Origin: an uncultured Bacillaceae bacterium
GTDB lineage: Bacteria > Bacillota > Bacilli > Caldalkalibacillales > Caldalkalibacillaceae
Length of the DNA: 5,710 nucleotides
Assembly (NCBI GenBank): GCA_937967685.1
Contig: CALBTX010000009.1
Coordinates: 1 to 5,710, forward strand
Reading direction: 5' to 3'
The notes below the pieces were generated by a model. The model was not told the DNA's origin, searched no databases, and saw only the letters and a list, made by a program, of their open reading frames with translations. Positions 5,585 through 5,710 of the stretch are shown piece by piece. Numbering within the stretch: the stretch's first letter is position 1; each line of letters starts with the position of its first letter. Made by a program: the position numbers and the translations under genes.

Positions 5585-5610
5585 TTCGAATCCATGAAAA
5601 ATATGACAAA
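5577..5610. repeat. Spaced inverted repeat upstream of the regulator
   Basis: TTTGTCA at 5577-5583 and TGACAAA at 5604-5610 are exact inverted copies separated by 20 bases, which include the palindrome ATTCGAAT at 5584-5591. The left arm overlaps the TTGACA candidate -35 box of the regulator. This is a plausible protein-binding arrangement, but seven-base arms can occur by chance in AT-rich DNA. Confidence 0.35.
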
Positions 5611-5631
5611 ACGTCTAATAAAATTGATCGG

Positions 5632-5657
5632 AATATTGTTTATACTTAAACTATATT
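5632..5657. promoter_or_regulatory. Candidate operator: 26-bp dyad over the rightward promoter
   Basis: Arms AATATTGTTTA (5632-5642) and TAAACTATATT (5647-5657) are inverted copies with one mismatch in eleven, separated by TACT. The dyad covers the -35 box and most of the spacer of the rightward promoter at 5636-5664, the usual place for a repressor or a dimeric regulator. Which protein binds is unknown; the adjacent PucR-family protein is one candidate. Confidence 0.45.
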
Positions 5658-5664
5658 GTATACT
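5636..5664 (+). promoter_or_regulatory. Rightward sigma-A-type promoter for a gene beyond the window
   Basis: TTGTTT (5636-5641) and TATACT (5659-5664) are separated by exactly 17 bases, with a near-consensus -10 and a moderate -35. It is oriented away from the PucR-family gene, so it would drive a divergent gene whose start is to the right of the window. No ribosome binding site or start codon for it is visible before 5710. Confidence 0.5.
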
Positions 5665-5710
5665 TCGGCGTGAAGATTGACAATTCGGATGCCATACTGA
5701 CTGATGCATC

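Overview
The window looks like an accessory, insertion-sequence-scarred stretch of a Firmicutes chromosome, most likely a Bacillaceae relative. The reasons are strong AAGGAG-type ribosome binding sites, moderate AT content, a PucR-type activator, a small three-helix membrane protein of a type I associate with Bacillus relatives, and IS256-, IS4- and IS5-type transposases. The organism call is inference; no marker gene is present.

Left to right: (1) Positions 1 to about 211 are the end of an IS256-family element whose transposase is read leftwards and runs off the window. Its start codon and ribosome binding site lie in a long inverted repeat. (2) Positions 212-514 hold no convincing gene, only a possible 17-codon ORF with a good ribosome binding site. 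(3) Positions 515-835 encode an intact small membrane protein. (4) Positions about 988-2716 are two broken transposases placed head to head. On the minus strand is an IS5-type transposase that has lost its N-terminus and carries an in-frame stop just before its catalytic glutamate. On the plus strand is the C-terminal third of an IS4-family transposase. Both genes lose their 5' parts at one junction near 2267-2277. (5) The IS4 fragment abuts the C-terminal third of an NCS1-type nucleobase permease (about 2720-3238). (6) Converging on it is the C-terminal domain of a CobW/G3E GTPase-like protein (3260-3600, minus), also without its N-terminal GTPase part. (7) Positions 3601-3838 hold an unrecognised short plus-strand ORF and a 9-bp triple repeat. 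(8) Positions 3839-5497 (minus) encode a full-length PucR-family transcriptional regulator. (9) Its upstream region has a perfect 23-bp tandem duplication, and near the right edge a rightward promoter overlapped by a 26-bp dyad.

Taken together, this looks like the eroded remains of a nucleobase/purine uptake or catabolism locus. The regulator survives while the adjacent permease and G3E protein are decapitated by IS insertion and deletion. The PucR protein may control the rightward gene that starts beyond the window. I see no novel multi-gene defence or mobile system here. The most notable items are the fold-back hairpin in the IS256-type element, the broken-IS junctions, the candidate operator at 5632-5657, and the unidentified short ORF at 3604.
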